Source: Phycisphaeraceae bacterium (lineage in GTDB: Bacteria; Planctomycetota; Phycisphaerae; Phycisphaerales; Phycisphaeraceae). From it: DNA of 15,334 nucleotides. Both the position numbers and the translations under genes were made by a program. Location of the stretch: positions 1 through 15,334 of the forward strand of contig JAESSU010000505.1 of assembly GCA_016763955.1 (NCBI GenBank), written 5' to 3'. The notes below the pieces were generated by a model. It searched no databases. It was not told the origin of the DNA and saw nothing but the letters and a program-made list of their open reading frames with translations. Each line of letters begins with the position of its first letter. The first letter of the stretch is position 1. Below are positions 7,256 through 15,036 of the stretch, one piece after another.

Positions 7256-8395
7256 ATGCAAGACATCCTTGGCCAATCCAAAGCTGTCACCATTCTACAG
7301 TCTGCTTTGACCTCCGGCAGAACGCACCATGCATGGATATTCCACGGTGCAGAAGGTGTTGGCAAATTTACAACCGCGAAAGCTTTCGCGCGTGTTCTAT
7401 TATGCCATGCACCTCAAACCGATCTGGCGGGCCAACTTGAAGCTTGTGGCAATTGTGATTCATGCCAACTGTTTAGTCATCCCGACGCGGCACACCCGGA
7501 TCTGCATATCGTTCAAAAAGAACTGGCGGTCAACTCAAGCGTCGCTCAAATCCGAAAACGCAAGCTCTTATCCATCCCCATCGACCTGCTGCGTGAATTC
7601 GTCATCGGCGGCGAAACAACCGATGGTAAATTCCACGATGCAATAGCAAGCAAAAGTTCTGCCTTGCGCCATAGTAAAGTTTTCATCCTTGATGAAGCGC
7701 ATCTGCTCGCTGCTGTGGGGCAAAACGCCCTGCTTAAAACACTAGAAGAACCACCGCCTAACACCTATTTTATTTTGGTGACGCATCAGCTTGACCAACT
7801 GCTCATCACCATCCGCAGTCGCTGCCAGGCTGTGAGCTTTGGCGCATTACCCGATGATATTATTCACAAATGGCTCGCCGATAATGATCTGTCATTATCC
7901 GAACGTGAGACCCAATGGTTCATCCATTTTTGCAACGGCAGCCTCGGTCTCGCACAACTTAGTAAGACCTATGATCTGGTGCAATGGGCCAGAGATATTT
8001 TGCCTGATGTCGTGAGCATGTCCAAAGGCAAACCTGCTCCAGCATTGGGCTCTACCATGGCAGAAAAAATCAACTCTCTTGCCAAAGCATGGGTCGATTC
8101 CCATGCGGGCGCATCAAAGGAAGCGGCCAACAAAAAAGCGGCTCATCTGATGTTTCATTTACTTAGTCAATATGCTCGCAGTCGCATGCAGCAAATCGCA
8201 GAGCAGGCCCCCCTAGATGACCCCATCACCAACGAACAGCACCTTGGCCCGTGGCTCTGTTTGATCGACTCGCTCACCATTGCCCAGCAGGTGCTTAGCT
8301 CCAATGTCAATCTCACATTGGTCATGGATCACCTTGCGAGCCATTGGCAACAAGCGGTCAACACGCAATGTTACGAGCCACTGCGTTGGCGATGA
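7256..8395 (+). CDS. holB: DNA polymerase III subunit delta'
   Basis: This 379-residue clamp-loader subunit is part of the complex that opens the sliding clamp and loads it on primed DNA. It begins MQDILGQSKAV, the usual opening of the family. It has a P-loop-like GAEGVGKFT (31-39, Phe after the Lys instead of Ser/Thr, as expected for a delta' with a degenerate ATP site) and a four-cysteine zinc module (Cys50, Cys64, Cys67, Cys70; CGNCDSC). It also has a Walker B-like VFILDEAH (142-149), LLKTLEEPPP, and the SRC motif (188-190) that contributes to ATP sensing in neighbouring subunits. The frame extends to TTG 7238, but ATG 7256 fits the family start. The C-terminal third is less conserved, as is usual. 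It is divergent from the OB-fold gene, and its transcript probably ends at the terminator at 8627-8659. Confidence 0.93.
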   Translation: MQDILGQSKAVTILQSALTSGRTHHAWIFHGAEGVGKFTTAKAFARVLLCHAPQTDLAGQLEACGNCDSCQLFSHPDAAHPDLHIVQKELAVNSSVAQIRKRKLLSIPIDLLREFVIGGETTDGKFHDAIASKSSALRHSKVFILDEAHLLAAVGQNALLKTLEEPPPNTYFILVTHQLDQLLITIRSRCQAVSFGALPDDIIHKWLADNDLSLSERETQWFIHFCNGSLGLAQLSKTYDLVQWARDILPDVVSMSKGKPAPALGSTMAEKINSLAKAWVDSHAGASKEAANKKAAHLMFHLLSQYARSRMQQIAEQAPLDDPITNEQHLGPWLCLIDSLTIAQQVLSSNVNLTLVMDHLASHWQQAVNTQCYEPLRWR

Positions 8396-8626
8396 TCTAT
8401 TTTTGAGACTTGCGGAACATGATCGGTTCTACAGGACAACCATTTGGGGCCTTCGAAAAACTAAAACCACTTTTCACCGCTGAGCGGCAAAGATCGCAGA
8501 GACCCGAAAAGCAGAGTTTTTCCCTGGTTTTTCAAAGGTATCTGCTCCTGTTTGAACTCTGTGTCCTCTACGCTTCTGCGGTAAAAAACAAGGCTGGTTT
8601 TTCAAAGGTCTCATTCATTTTAAAAT
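8396..8626. other. intergenic stretch carrying a degenerate repeat element
   Basis: Between the holB stop and the terminator I see no open frame worth calling. Most of the stretch is taken up by the inverted/direct repeat element listed separately; the first 75 bases show nothing recognisable. Confidence 0.5.
8471..8609. repeat. degenerate CCGCAGAG...-type inverted-repeat element with a 16-bp direct repeat
   Basis: The left arm (8471-8501) reads TTTTCACCGCTGAGCGGCAA and onward to CGCAGAG. The right arm (8557-8587) reads CTCTGTGTCCTCTACGCTTC and onward to GCGGTAAAAA. Reverse-complemented, the right arm matches the left at roughly two thirds of positions, including TTTT, ACCGC and CAGAG. The motif resembles widespread non-coding repeats in environmental bacteria based on ACCGCAGAGACGCAGAG...CAGAG. 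In addition CTGGTTTTTCAAAGGT is repeated exactly at 8524-8539 and 8594-8609, bracketing the right arm with a 70-base period. There is no coding capacity, so it is probably a relic of a mobile or REP-like element that landed between holB and its terminator. Confidence 0.6.
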
Positions 8627-8659
8627 AAAAAACCGTGATCTAATTAGATCGCGGTTTTT
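8627..8659. terminator. bidirectional intrinsic terminator between holB and mscS
   Basis: The sequence has a stem AAAAACCGTGATCT / AGATCGCGGTTTTT around an AATT loop, with one T-G mismatch position (T8636 against G8651), a run of T on the right and a run of A on the left. It can therefore stop transcription from both sides, which fits its place between the convergent holB and mscS genes. Confidence 0.85.
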
Positions 8660-8689
8660 ATTTGTGTTGTAAGGATGTTGATTAAAAAA

Positions 8690-9557
8690 TTACTCGTTAA
8701 CTTTGTCCACATGCACATCCATTTGTGGGAACGGGATGCTGATCCCCGCATCATCAAGATGCATTTTAATTGCACGGATTAACGCCTCACGCACTGCCCA
8801 ATAATCCGCTGTTGCAGACCAGACGCGGATGACCCAATCCACGCTGCTGTCACCTAGACCTGTGAGCATGATTTGCATTTCGGGGTCTTGGAGAACGCCT
8901 TGGATTGAGTTCGCTGCTGCGACGAGAACTTCACGGGTTTTATCAATGTCTGCACTGTAATCCACACCCACGGTGACATCGACACGGCGAGTGCTATGGT
9001 GCGGTGATGTTTTCAATCACAGCACCGAAGAGTGCACTATTGGGGACGATGATCCGACGGTTGTCGGGGGTATCCATGGTGGTGGTAAAAAGTTCGAGTT
9101 CATCAATCTTGCCCGTTTGACCTGCGACGTTAACAACGTCACCGATTTTGTAAGGGCGGAAGATTAGCAACATCATGCCCGATGCAAAATTGGAGAGCGT
9201 GCCTGAGAATGCCAAACCGATAGCCAGACCTGCAGAACCAATGACGACTGCAAAACTTGCAGTTGGGATGCCGAACTTTCCAAGTACAAATAAGCCGGTC
9301 ATCAACAAGACAAGTCACTTAGCCATGCGAGCAATAAACTTGCCTAGTGTCAGATCAAGTTTCGCTTTACTGCAAGCTCCCAAAATTGATTTGGCTGCCC
9401 AGCCTGATGCCAGATAACCAATAAACACAATCAGTAATACCAGCACTGCGGGCAAGCCATAGGTTTCGAAAAGTTCTAGGCTGCGATCTTGCATCTGAGT
9501 GATCATATTTGTATCTGTTGTTACTAGTACCGCTCCTTGCCCGAGTGTCAGTAACAT
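8690..9557 (-). pseudogene. mscS: small MscS-type mechanosensitive channel, disrupted by a stop and a frameshift
   Basis: Read together, three segments give a full-length small MscS channel of about 288 residues: an N-terminal TM1 (9315-9557), TM2, the TM3 pore helix and beta domain (8994-9314), and the C-terminal alpha/beta domain (8690 to about 8998). The pore helix GSAGLAIGLAFSGTLSNFAS and the following FRPYKIGD are diagnostic. Such channels release solutes on hypo-osmotic shock. A TGA at 9317-9315 interrupts ARMAK-LVLLMTGLF exactly where a Trp would fit (TGG to TGA). One extra C in the CC at 8998-8999 shifts the frame: removing it gives ENITAHSTRRVDVTVGVDYS, a perfect family match, instead of ENITAP-stop. 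ATG 9557 has AAAGGA 6-7 nt upstream. TGA is a normal stop in neighbouring genes, so recoding is unlikely. The remainder is well conserved, so this is recent decay or sequence error. Confidence 0.88.
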
Positions 9558-9870
9558 GGTGTTTCCTTTTAAACTGTCTATTTTATTACAAAAACCAAGT
9601 GGGCATTATATCAAATCCCCACACCATTTAATCTATAACCTGCTATTTTTAAAAAACTAATACAAACGTTCAATGAACACGACACGAGACATTTCAAGCT
9701 CGCAGAATTTTTCCATTTTACCCCAATACCTTGCAATGTAATCGCCATATCAAACGTTAAGCTAGTGACACTACCGTTCACATGAACCTAAAAATGCCCC
9801 ATTCAAAAGTCTACATTTGATGATAACCATTAAAAAAACTAGCTATACGACCGATAACAGCTAAAATATC
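9558..9870. other. divergent AT-rich intergenic region between mscS and the PSD1 gene
   Basis: This 313-base stretch should hold the promoters of the minus-strand mscS and the plus-strand DUF1549/DUF1553 gene. I found no convincing -35/-10 pair, no long inverted repeat and no open frame. It is rich in A/T runs only. Confidence 0.5.
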
Positions 9871-12040
9871 ATGCAGTATTTAAAACCATTCAAACCCTCA
9901 TTTAAACCTATCACCATGAATAACACACCTATCAGCCGGACATTTCATTGGAGCTTTTATCTTGCCCTGTGCCTAGGACTAGGCATGAGTCATTTGCTCG
10001 TCAATAATGCAATGGCCCAGAATACGATGACCGCCAACATGGCATCGTCCACACCCAAGGCCCCCACCTCCCAACCTGCGACATCTCAGCCTGCCTCGCC
10101 GGTCAAGTCCGTTGGAGATTTCCCGTTAAAAAAAATCCAACTCATCAGTAAACACATTGATCAACTGGTGGCCCAAAATCTCCGTAAGAACAATCTGCGT
10201 CCCAATGCTCCGGCAAACGACGAGACTCTGCTCAGGCGATATTTTTTGGCGATCATCGGTCGAATCCCAACCTATGACGAAGCAATCATTTTTAGAAAAC
10301 GCAAAGACCAACAACGTCGAAGTGATTTAATTGACCACCTCCTAGATTCGCCCGGCTACGTCAGTGACATGTTCAATTTCTATGCAGATCTACTAAGAGT
10401 CAAATCCAAACACAACCGAATAATTGGTGAACCCTACATCAACTGGGTCAAACAATCCGTCAAAGAAAGCAAGCCCTACGACCAAATGGTTTATGAAATG
10501 CTCACCGCCCAAGGGCACGTCTGGAACAATGGCGCAGTAGGCTACTATCAGCGAGACATGGGCATGCCCTTAGATAACATGTCCAATACCACCCGTATTT
10601 TTCTAGGAACTCAAGTCGGGTGCGCCCAATGTCACGACCATCCCTTTGACATCTGGACACAGATGGAATTCAATGAAATGTCCGCATACACCTATGGCAT
10701 AGTCACCACCAATGCCCGCTGGAAATACCCCAATCTCAAACAACTTTACAACAAGATCCGTCGCACCCAAAAAAATAAAGACGACCCTCGAACTCAGATT
10801 GTGATACAAGCTGCACGTAACATGCTCGAACCCTTGCAATTCCCGGTATTCACAATAAACAAAGACCTACGCCTACCTGACGATTACAAATACGACGATG
10901 CCAAGCCCAAATCAATTGTCGCCCCCCGTACGATATTCGGAGATATCGCAGCTGCACCAAAGGGAAGTAACCGGCCGGAAATTTTTGCCAAATGGCTCAC
11001 TGCCCCAACGAATCCACGATTCACAAAAGTCATCGCCAACCGACTTTGGAAAGACGCTTTTGGTGTCGGACTCATTGAGCCTTTAGACGATATCAAGGAA
11101 GACACCGTTGCGAGCAATCCGGAACTTATGGCATATCTGATACAAGTGATGATTGATCTAAAATACGATGTCAAACAATTCCAACGCGTCATCTACAACA
11201 CACGAACCTATCAGCGAAAGACATCCATCGCCGCGTGGGATTCAGATAAGCCCTACCACTTCCCGGGCCCCATTTTAAAACGAATGACCGCCCCACAAAT
11301 CTGGGACTCCGTCTTGACCTTGGCAATCCAAGACCTAGACGAACGCCCAGGCAATGTGACCGGCGGACGTGGTTATGACTATGACAAGTTCAATGAATAT
11401 ATCAAAATGGATGCGGACACCTTGTTCGATTTAGTCAACGTGCAAGCAGACCAACTCCAACGTTCCCGCGAATTCGACAAAATACGTAAGCCACTTAGCA
11501 GGCAAATTCAGCAAGCAAAAAACAAGAAAGACACGGTGACCCTGCGCAAACTTCAAGCAAAAATCGCAGCACTTCGCACACAATACAGCGACATCATCAA
11601 AATGAAACAAAAAAGTATGGAACCCCAAGCAGAAGAAAGATCCGCGATGGAAAGGGATCCCCGCAGACATGGTGCGTGCTTCAGAAATGCGACAACCTGC
11701 AAAACCGGGACATTTCCTGCGAGACTTTGGGCAATCAGATCGAGACATCACCAACAATGGTTATGACGATTCGTCCATCCCACAAATTTTAGCGCTGATG
11801 AATGGCTCGTTATTGCAACGGATCATGCACCCAAAATCTATTCTTGTAAAAAAAGTCAAAACAGCAAATAAAGGCACCGATAAACTCAAAATCGTATGGA
11901 TGAGCATTCTCACACGCAATCCAACCGCTAGCGAAACTTCGCTCATCCAAGAAGAACTTAAAAAAGTCAGCCAATCAGATTCCTATCAAGACATCGTCTG
12001 GGCACTGATTAACACACGAGAATTTATGTTTGTGCAATAA
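9871..12040 (+). pseudogene. secreted DUF1549/DUF1553 (PSCyt2/PSD1) planctomycete protein with a frameshift
   Basis: This is a two-domain protein of about 720 residues, read as 9871 to about 11613 in one frame and about 11606-12040 in the next. A signal peptide (hydrophobic 28-45, AMA before Gln50) and a Thr/Ser/Gln/Pro linker (59-78) precede DUF1549 (about 85-275), with its typical DETLLRRYFLAIIGRIPT and the heme-like CAQCHDHPFD (251-260). DUF1553 follows (about 365 on: NPRFTKVIANRLWKDAFGVG, then EPLDDI). The C-terminal part RASEMRQPAKPGHFLRDFGQ plus SLLQ-type ending lies in the shifted frame. The break maps to 11606-11641. Dropping one A from the AAAAAA at 11609-11614 restores KQKVWNPKQKKDPRWKGIPA and the family sequence. 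There is no N-terminal PSCyt1 heme domain. The role of these secreted proteins is not established. The start is unsure: ATG 9871 or ATG 9916, which gives a better leader, neither with a clear ribosome site. A DUF1501 gene follows, as usual. Confidence 0.85.
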
Positions 12041-12061
12041 AATAAACTTATTTTACCACCC

Positions 12062-12080
12062 CCACCGGAATTTCCAGTGG
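12062..12080 (+). other. small hairpin in the PSD1-DUF1501 intergenic leader
   Basis: CCAC and GTGG pair, then after one C-A mismatch GGA pairs with TCC, leaving a 3-base loop. This stem lies upstream of the hairpin that covers the DUF1501 ribosome site, so the 97-base intergenic RNA could fold as two stems. It lacks a T-run and so is not a terminator. Confidence 0.35.
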
Positions 12081-12110
12081 CAGAGGGGGCAAGATTTCAT
12101 AGGACTTGCG

Positions 12111-12130
12111 GATCTTCCGGGGGGAGGATC
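12111..12130 (+). promoter_or_regulatory. hairpin enclosing the Shine-Dalgarno sequence of the DUF1501 gene
   Basis: GATCTTCC (12111-12118) pairs with GGAGGATC (12123-12130) over all eight positions, seven Watson-Crick and one G-T, around a GGGG loop. The right arm contains the GGAGG that serves ATG 12138 (10 nt spacing). The fold would mask the ribosome site, so it may dampen or condition translation of the DUF1501 gene. Confidence 0.55.
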
Positions 12131-12137
12131 AATCAAT

Positions 12138-13439
12138 ATGGATTTTAAAAAACTTACACGTCAGATGGATGAACCGACACGCCGAAGCTTTATGATGCGC
12201 ATGGCAAGCACCTTTTTGGGCGTGAGTATCCTACCTCAAATGATGCCCGCCCAAGTTCAAGCAGCGCGTTCTGGGAAATCGAGCAAAAACAATTCCTCGC
12301 CAGTGAACGTCATCTATCTCTATATGAATGGCGGCATGAGCCATATCGACACACTCGACCCCAAACCAGGCACGGATGTGCAAGGCCCCACACAGGTCAT
12401 TAACACCAATGTCAAAGGCATTAAAGTCGGCGAGCATATGTCCAACTTTGCCAAACATGCAGACAAAACAGCCATCCTCCGGGGTATGTCTTCGACACAA
12501 GGAGCCCATGAACAAGCCTACTACCTGATGCACACCAGCTATGCGGCCATCGGCACGATCAATCATCCGAGCATCGGCACATGGATCATGAACATGCAAG
12601 GACGCACCAACACCAAACTCCCTGGCAACATTGTCATCGGTTCAGGCTACAAATCATCAGGCTTTATGCAGCCTAATCTTGGACCGCTAATCATCGGAGA
12701 TCCAAACAAAGGACTGCAAAACAGCAAACTGCCAAGGAATGTGAACGACGAACAATTCAATAGACGTTTAAAACTCGCCTCGCGCCTTGACCGAACTTTT
12801 TCAAACCGCTACCGCCAGCCGCAAGTCAAAGCCTACAACGACATGTACAACGACGCGATCACTCTCATGCAGTCCCAAGACCTTGCCACGTTTGACCTCA
12901 ATAAAGAATCTAAAAACGTCCGCAATCTCTATGGCAATAATTCCTTCGGCCAAGGATGCCTCCTAGCCCGTCGTCTTGTCCAAAACAATGTCCGTTTTGT
13001 TGAAGTTTCACTCACCGGCTGGGACATGCATGATGACATGTTCACACGAGGAACAAATTTGATCCCTAAATTGGATCAAGCCCTAGGTGCCCTGCTCACA
13101 GACCTGACAACACTGGGCATTTTAGACCGCACACTCGTCGTCCTTGCAACCGAATTCGGACGCACCCCAAAGATCAATGCCAACCAAGGACGCGATCACT
13201 ATCCTAAAGCTTTTAGTTGTATGCTCGCAGGAGCCAACATTCAAGGCGGACAAGTCATTGGCAAAACAGATGCCAATGCTGCTAACGTGGAAACCGACAA
13301 AGTCACGATTGCAGACTTTAACGCCACCATTGCGACCGCCGTGGGACTTGATGTTCAAGATGTCATCATGTCTCCAAGCCAACGCCCCTTCACTGTCGCC
13401 AACAAAGGCAAACCCATCCCCGGCATTTTTACAACGTGA
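12138..13439 (+). CDS. DUF1501 secreted protein (alkaline phosphatase/sulfatase-like fold)
   Basis: This 433-residue protein has a twin-arginine-like leader, TRRSFMMRMASTFLGVSI (14-31), with AQVQA near 38-42 as the likely cleavage site; it resembles the Tat leaders usual in this family. DUF1501 landmarks are VIYLYMNGGMSHIDTLDPKP (58-77), RGMSSTQGAHEQAYYLMHTS (115-134), WDMHDD (295-300), then LATEFGRTP (336-344), GRDHYPKAFSCMLAGANIQG (351-370) and a C-terminal region with NATIATAVGLD (395-405). The fold relates to sulfatases and phosphatases, but catalytic activity is not established for the family. I chose ATG 12138 (GGAGG at 10 nt, Tat leader directly after) over the open TTG at 12030, which lies inside the upstream gene. 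It follows the DUF1549/DUF1553 gene by 97 bases, the standard planctomycete pairing, suggesting the two products work together outside the cytoplasm. Translation may be limited by the hairpin over its ribosome site. Confidence 0.92.
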   Translation: MDFKKLTRQMDEPTRRSFMMRMASTFLGVSILPQMMPAQVQAARSGKSSKNNSSPVNVIYLYMNGGMSHIDTLDPKPGTDVQGPTQVINTNVKGIKVGEHMSNFAKHADKTAILRGMSSTQGAHEQAYYLMHTSYAAIGTINHPSIGTWIMNMQGRTNTKLPGNIVIGSGYKSSGFMQPNLGPLIIGDPNKGLQNSKLPRNVNDEQFNRRLKLASRLDRTFSNRYRQPQVKAYNDMYNDAITLMQSQDLATFDLNKESKNVRNLYGNNSFGQGCLLARRLVQNNVRFVEVSLTGWDMHDDMFTRGTNLIPKLDQALGALLTDLTTLGILDRTLVVLATEFGRTPKINANQGRDHYPKAFSCMLAGANIQGGQVIGKTDANAANVETDKVTIADFNATIATAVGLDVQDVIMSPSQRPFTVANKGKPIPGIFTT

Positions 13440-13501
13440 TTTTATCACCCGATGCAAACTGCAATTTAAGCATCCACGCATCCGACAAGAACTTTGTTGT
13501 G

Positions 13502-13507
13502 TATAAT
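13502..13507 (+). promoter_or_regulatory. possible -10 element before the b562-like gene
   Basis: An exact TATAAT lies 62 nt upstream of ATG 13570 in the 130-base gap after the DUF1501 gene. No recognisable -35 hexamer is present at 16-18 nt, so it is a candidate only. It would allow the small gene to be transcribed separately from the PSD1-DUF1501 pair. Confidence 0.3.
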
Positions 13508-13569
13508 AAAGAGAACTGTTAAAAAATTCTTATATTAGCCCACTTGTTCTTCCTCAAGGAATTTATTAG

Positions 13570-14016
13570 ATGACTCGACGACTAACCTTTGGCATGCTTA
13601 CTGTCGCCATGATCACCTGCCTGACGCTGAGTTTTTCAAACACTCAAATTGTCCGTGCAGAAAGCAAACATCATCACGAACATGATCTGCTTGAAAAAAG
13701 CATTAAGACGATGAGTTCAGCATTCAAAGCTATTCGCCGACAAACGAGAACCAAATCTTTTGGTGTTTCAACGCAAAAACAAATTGAAAAGATGCAGACT
13801 GCTGCACTCATTGCCATGCATCAAAGCGATGACGATTTTGCCAACAACAAACAAATGGTCATTGAGTACCGTAGCCGCATGGCTAACGCGATTAAGAAAA
13901 TGCTAGACATTGAGCTTGCACTTCTCAAAGGCGACAAAGATGATGTCGTTACCATGATCAACGAGTTAAACGCCATCGTGAAAGACGGGCACAGTAAATT
14001 CCGAGATGACGATTAA
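13570..14016 (+). CDS. exported cytochrome b562-like four-helix protein
   Basis: This 148-residue protein has a signal peptide (MTRRL basic start, hydrophobic 6-22, possible cleavage after VRA at 30), a His-rich stretch HHHEH (34-38) and a helical mature domain. The mature part resembles the cytochrome b562 family of periplasmic electron carriers. DLLEKSIKTMSSAFKAI (39-55) parallels the b562 first helix, and the ending IVKDGHSKFRDD (136-147) matches its R-x-x-Y-H-x-K-Y-R, keeping the axial heme ligand as His141. The usual Met ligand position reads Ile45, but Met48 lies one turn further, so heme binding is plausible but not assured. Start ATG 13570 is preceded by AAGGA at 9 nt. It has its own -10 candidate and a strong terminator at 14039-14072. 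Its position after PSD1 and DUF1501 genes suggests an extracytoplasmic redox role (inference). Confidence 0.7.
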   Translation: MTRRLTFGMLTVAMITCLTLSFSNTQIVRAESKHHHEHDLLEKSIKTMSSAFKAIRRQTRTKSFGVSTQKQIEKMQTAALIAMHQSDDDFANNKQMVIEYRSRMANAIKKMLDIELALLKGDKDDVVTMINELNAIVKDGHSKFRDDD

Positions 14017-14038
14017 AGGCATCATCACCTAATCCAAT

Positions 14039-14072
14039 AAAAAAACCCGCGATATTAAGTCGCGGGTTTTTT
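14039..14072 (+). terminator. intrinsic terminator after the b562-like gene
   Basis: A perfect 13-bp stem AAAAAACCCGCGA / TCGCGGGTTTTTT encloses a 7-base loop and ends in six T, 23 bases after the stop codon. The matching A-run on the left also lets it act on minus-strand transcription coming from the isomerase gene. Confidence 0.93.
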
Positions 14073-14209
14073 ATTGATCTCTAATCCCCCCCACGATTAA
14101 AACTCATGCGTGACTGACCTGGCGAATGTAAATGCTACAAAGGTTTACGAACCGTCCGACGCGCATAAAAAAAACGCGATGCATATAAATTTCAAGCAAC
14201 ACTGATTGG

Positions 14210-14983
14210 TTACGGATTTAAGCCCATAGCGATCAAGTTTTTGAGGCTGATTTCCAATGAGTCAAATGCATCAAGTTTGCCACTATCGCGTTCGACCATG
14301 ACGTACTGGGTGCCGATTTTTTTTGTGGTTTCAATGATGCGCTCCCAGTTAAGATTGCCATCACCGACTTCACACATAAACTGCGTGCGATCAGCGTTGA
14401 TTCCCATATCTTTGCAATGTAAGACTGGAGCGCGGCCGGAGACTTTTTCGAGCCACTGACAAGGATCGCCCCCACCGTGCTGTACCCAATAGGTGTCGAT
14501 TTCAAACCAAACATTTTCGTTGGAGTTTTCGTGGATCAATTCAATAGGGGTTTTCCCATTGGTGCAACGAATCCATTCATGACTATGGTTGTGATAACCC
14601 GAAGTTAAGCCATGCTCAGCAAGCTTGGCAACGATATCGTTGTATTCTTTGGCAAAGTCAATCCAGAGCTGCGGGTCATACTGATTTTCTTGCGGAAAGA
14701 AGCCTCCTAGAGCCGTGTACTTGCAACCCAATTCATGATGGTGATCAACACAACGCTGCGTGTCTTTCATCATGTCCAATGGCACGTGGGTCGCTGCGCA
14801 ACAGATGCCGGTGTCCTTGAGAATCTTAATTAGATCAACATTATCGATAGGGCCAAGACCTGAGACCTGAGCACATTTATACCCCATGGCTGCAATTTTT
14901 TCGAAACCAATTTTGATCTCTTCAGGTGTCTTTAAATGTTCATGTAACGTGTACATTTGTGCGCCAACTTGAATATTGGACAT
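14210..14983 (-). CDS. sugar phosphate isomerase/epimerase (xylose isomerase-like TIM barrel)
   Basis: This 257-residue protein belongs to the AP-endonuclease-2/xylose isomerase-like superfamily, which isomerises, epimerises or dehydrates sugars and inositols using a divalent metal. It starts MSNIQVGAQMYTLHEHL, typical of the family. The metal-site pattern is seen as HNHSHEW (131-137, Glu136), FEIDTYWV (160-167, Asp163), LHCKDM (188-193, His189) and VERD (230-233, Glu231), with VGDGNLNWERII between the last two. No signal peptide is visible, so it should be cytoplasmic. ATG 14983 is supported by AAGGA 7 nt upstream. The frame is open to 15052, but those 23 residues cover a likely leader and operator and are not needed. 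A palindromic operator candidate lies 37-53 bases upstream. The substrate cannot be read from the sequence; planctomycete genomes carry many paralogues. Confidence 0.88.
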   Translation of the reverse strand: MSNIQVGAQMYTLHEHLKTPEEIKIGFEKIAAMGYKCAQVSGLGPIDNVDLIKILKDTGICCAATHVPLDMMKDTQRCVDHHHELGCKYTALGGFFPQENQYDPQLWIDFAKEYNDIVAKLAEHGLTSGYHNHSHEWIRCTNGKTPIELIHENSNENVWFEIDTYWVQHGGGDPCQWLEKVSGRAPVLHCKDMGINADRTQFMCEVGDGNLNWERIIETTKKIGTQYVMVERDSGKLDAFDSLEISLKNLIAMGLNP

Positions 14984-15019
14984 GTAAGAATCCTTCAATA
15001 ATAAGTCTGTATTTAGTCC

Positions 15020-15036
15020 GGAGAAACGTTTTCTCC
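15020..15036. promoter_or_regulatory. palindromic operator candidate upstream of the isomerase gene
   Basis: GGAGAAA and TTTCTCC form a perfect 7-bp inverted repeat around CGT (plus strand GGAGAAACGTTTTCTCC). The AAACGTTT core recalls LacI/GalR-family operators of sugar genes. It lies 37-53 bases before ATG 14983 and just downstream of a minus-strand TATGAT (15048-15053), a position suited to repression. Confidence 0.45.

Noticed and set aside
9315..9317. TGA read as tryptophan (alternative genetic code) or selenocysteine in mscS
   Set aside because: TGA ends holB, DUF1501 and the phosphoesterase normally, and a frameshift breaks the same gene elsewhere. Simple mutation or error explains it better.
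11605..11616. Programmed -1 ribosomal frameshift at CAA AAA AGT
   Set aside because: The shift needed is +1 (or -2), and the A-run is not in the X-XXY-YYZ register. No downstream stimulatory structure was recognised.
12030..12137. TTG-initiated extension of the DUF1501 gene
   Set aside because: It starts inside the previous gene and precedes the ribosome-site hairpin and the Tat-like leader, which belong to ATG 12138.
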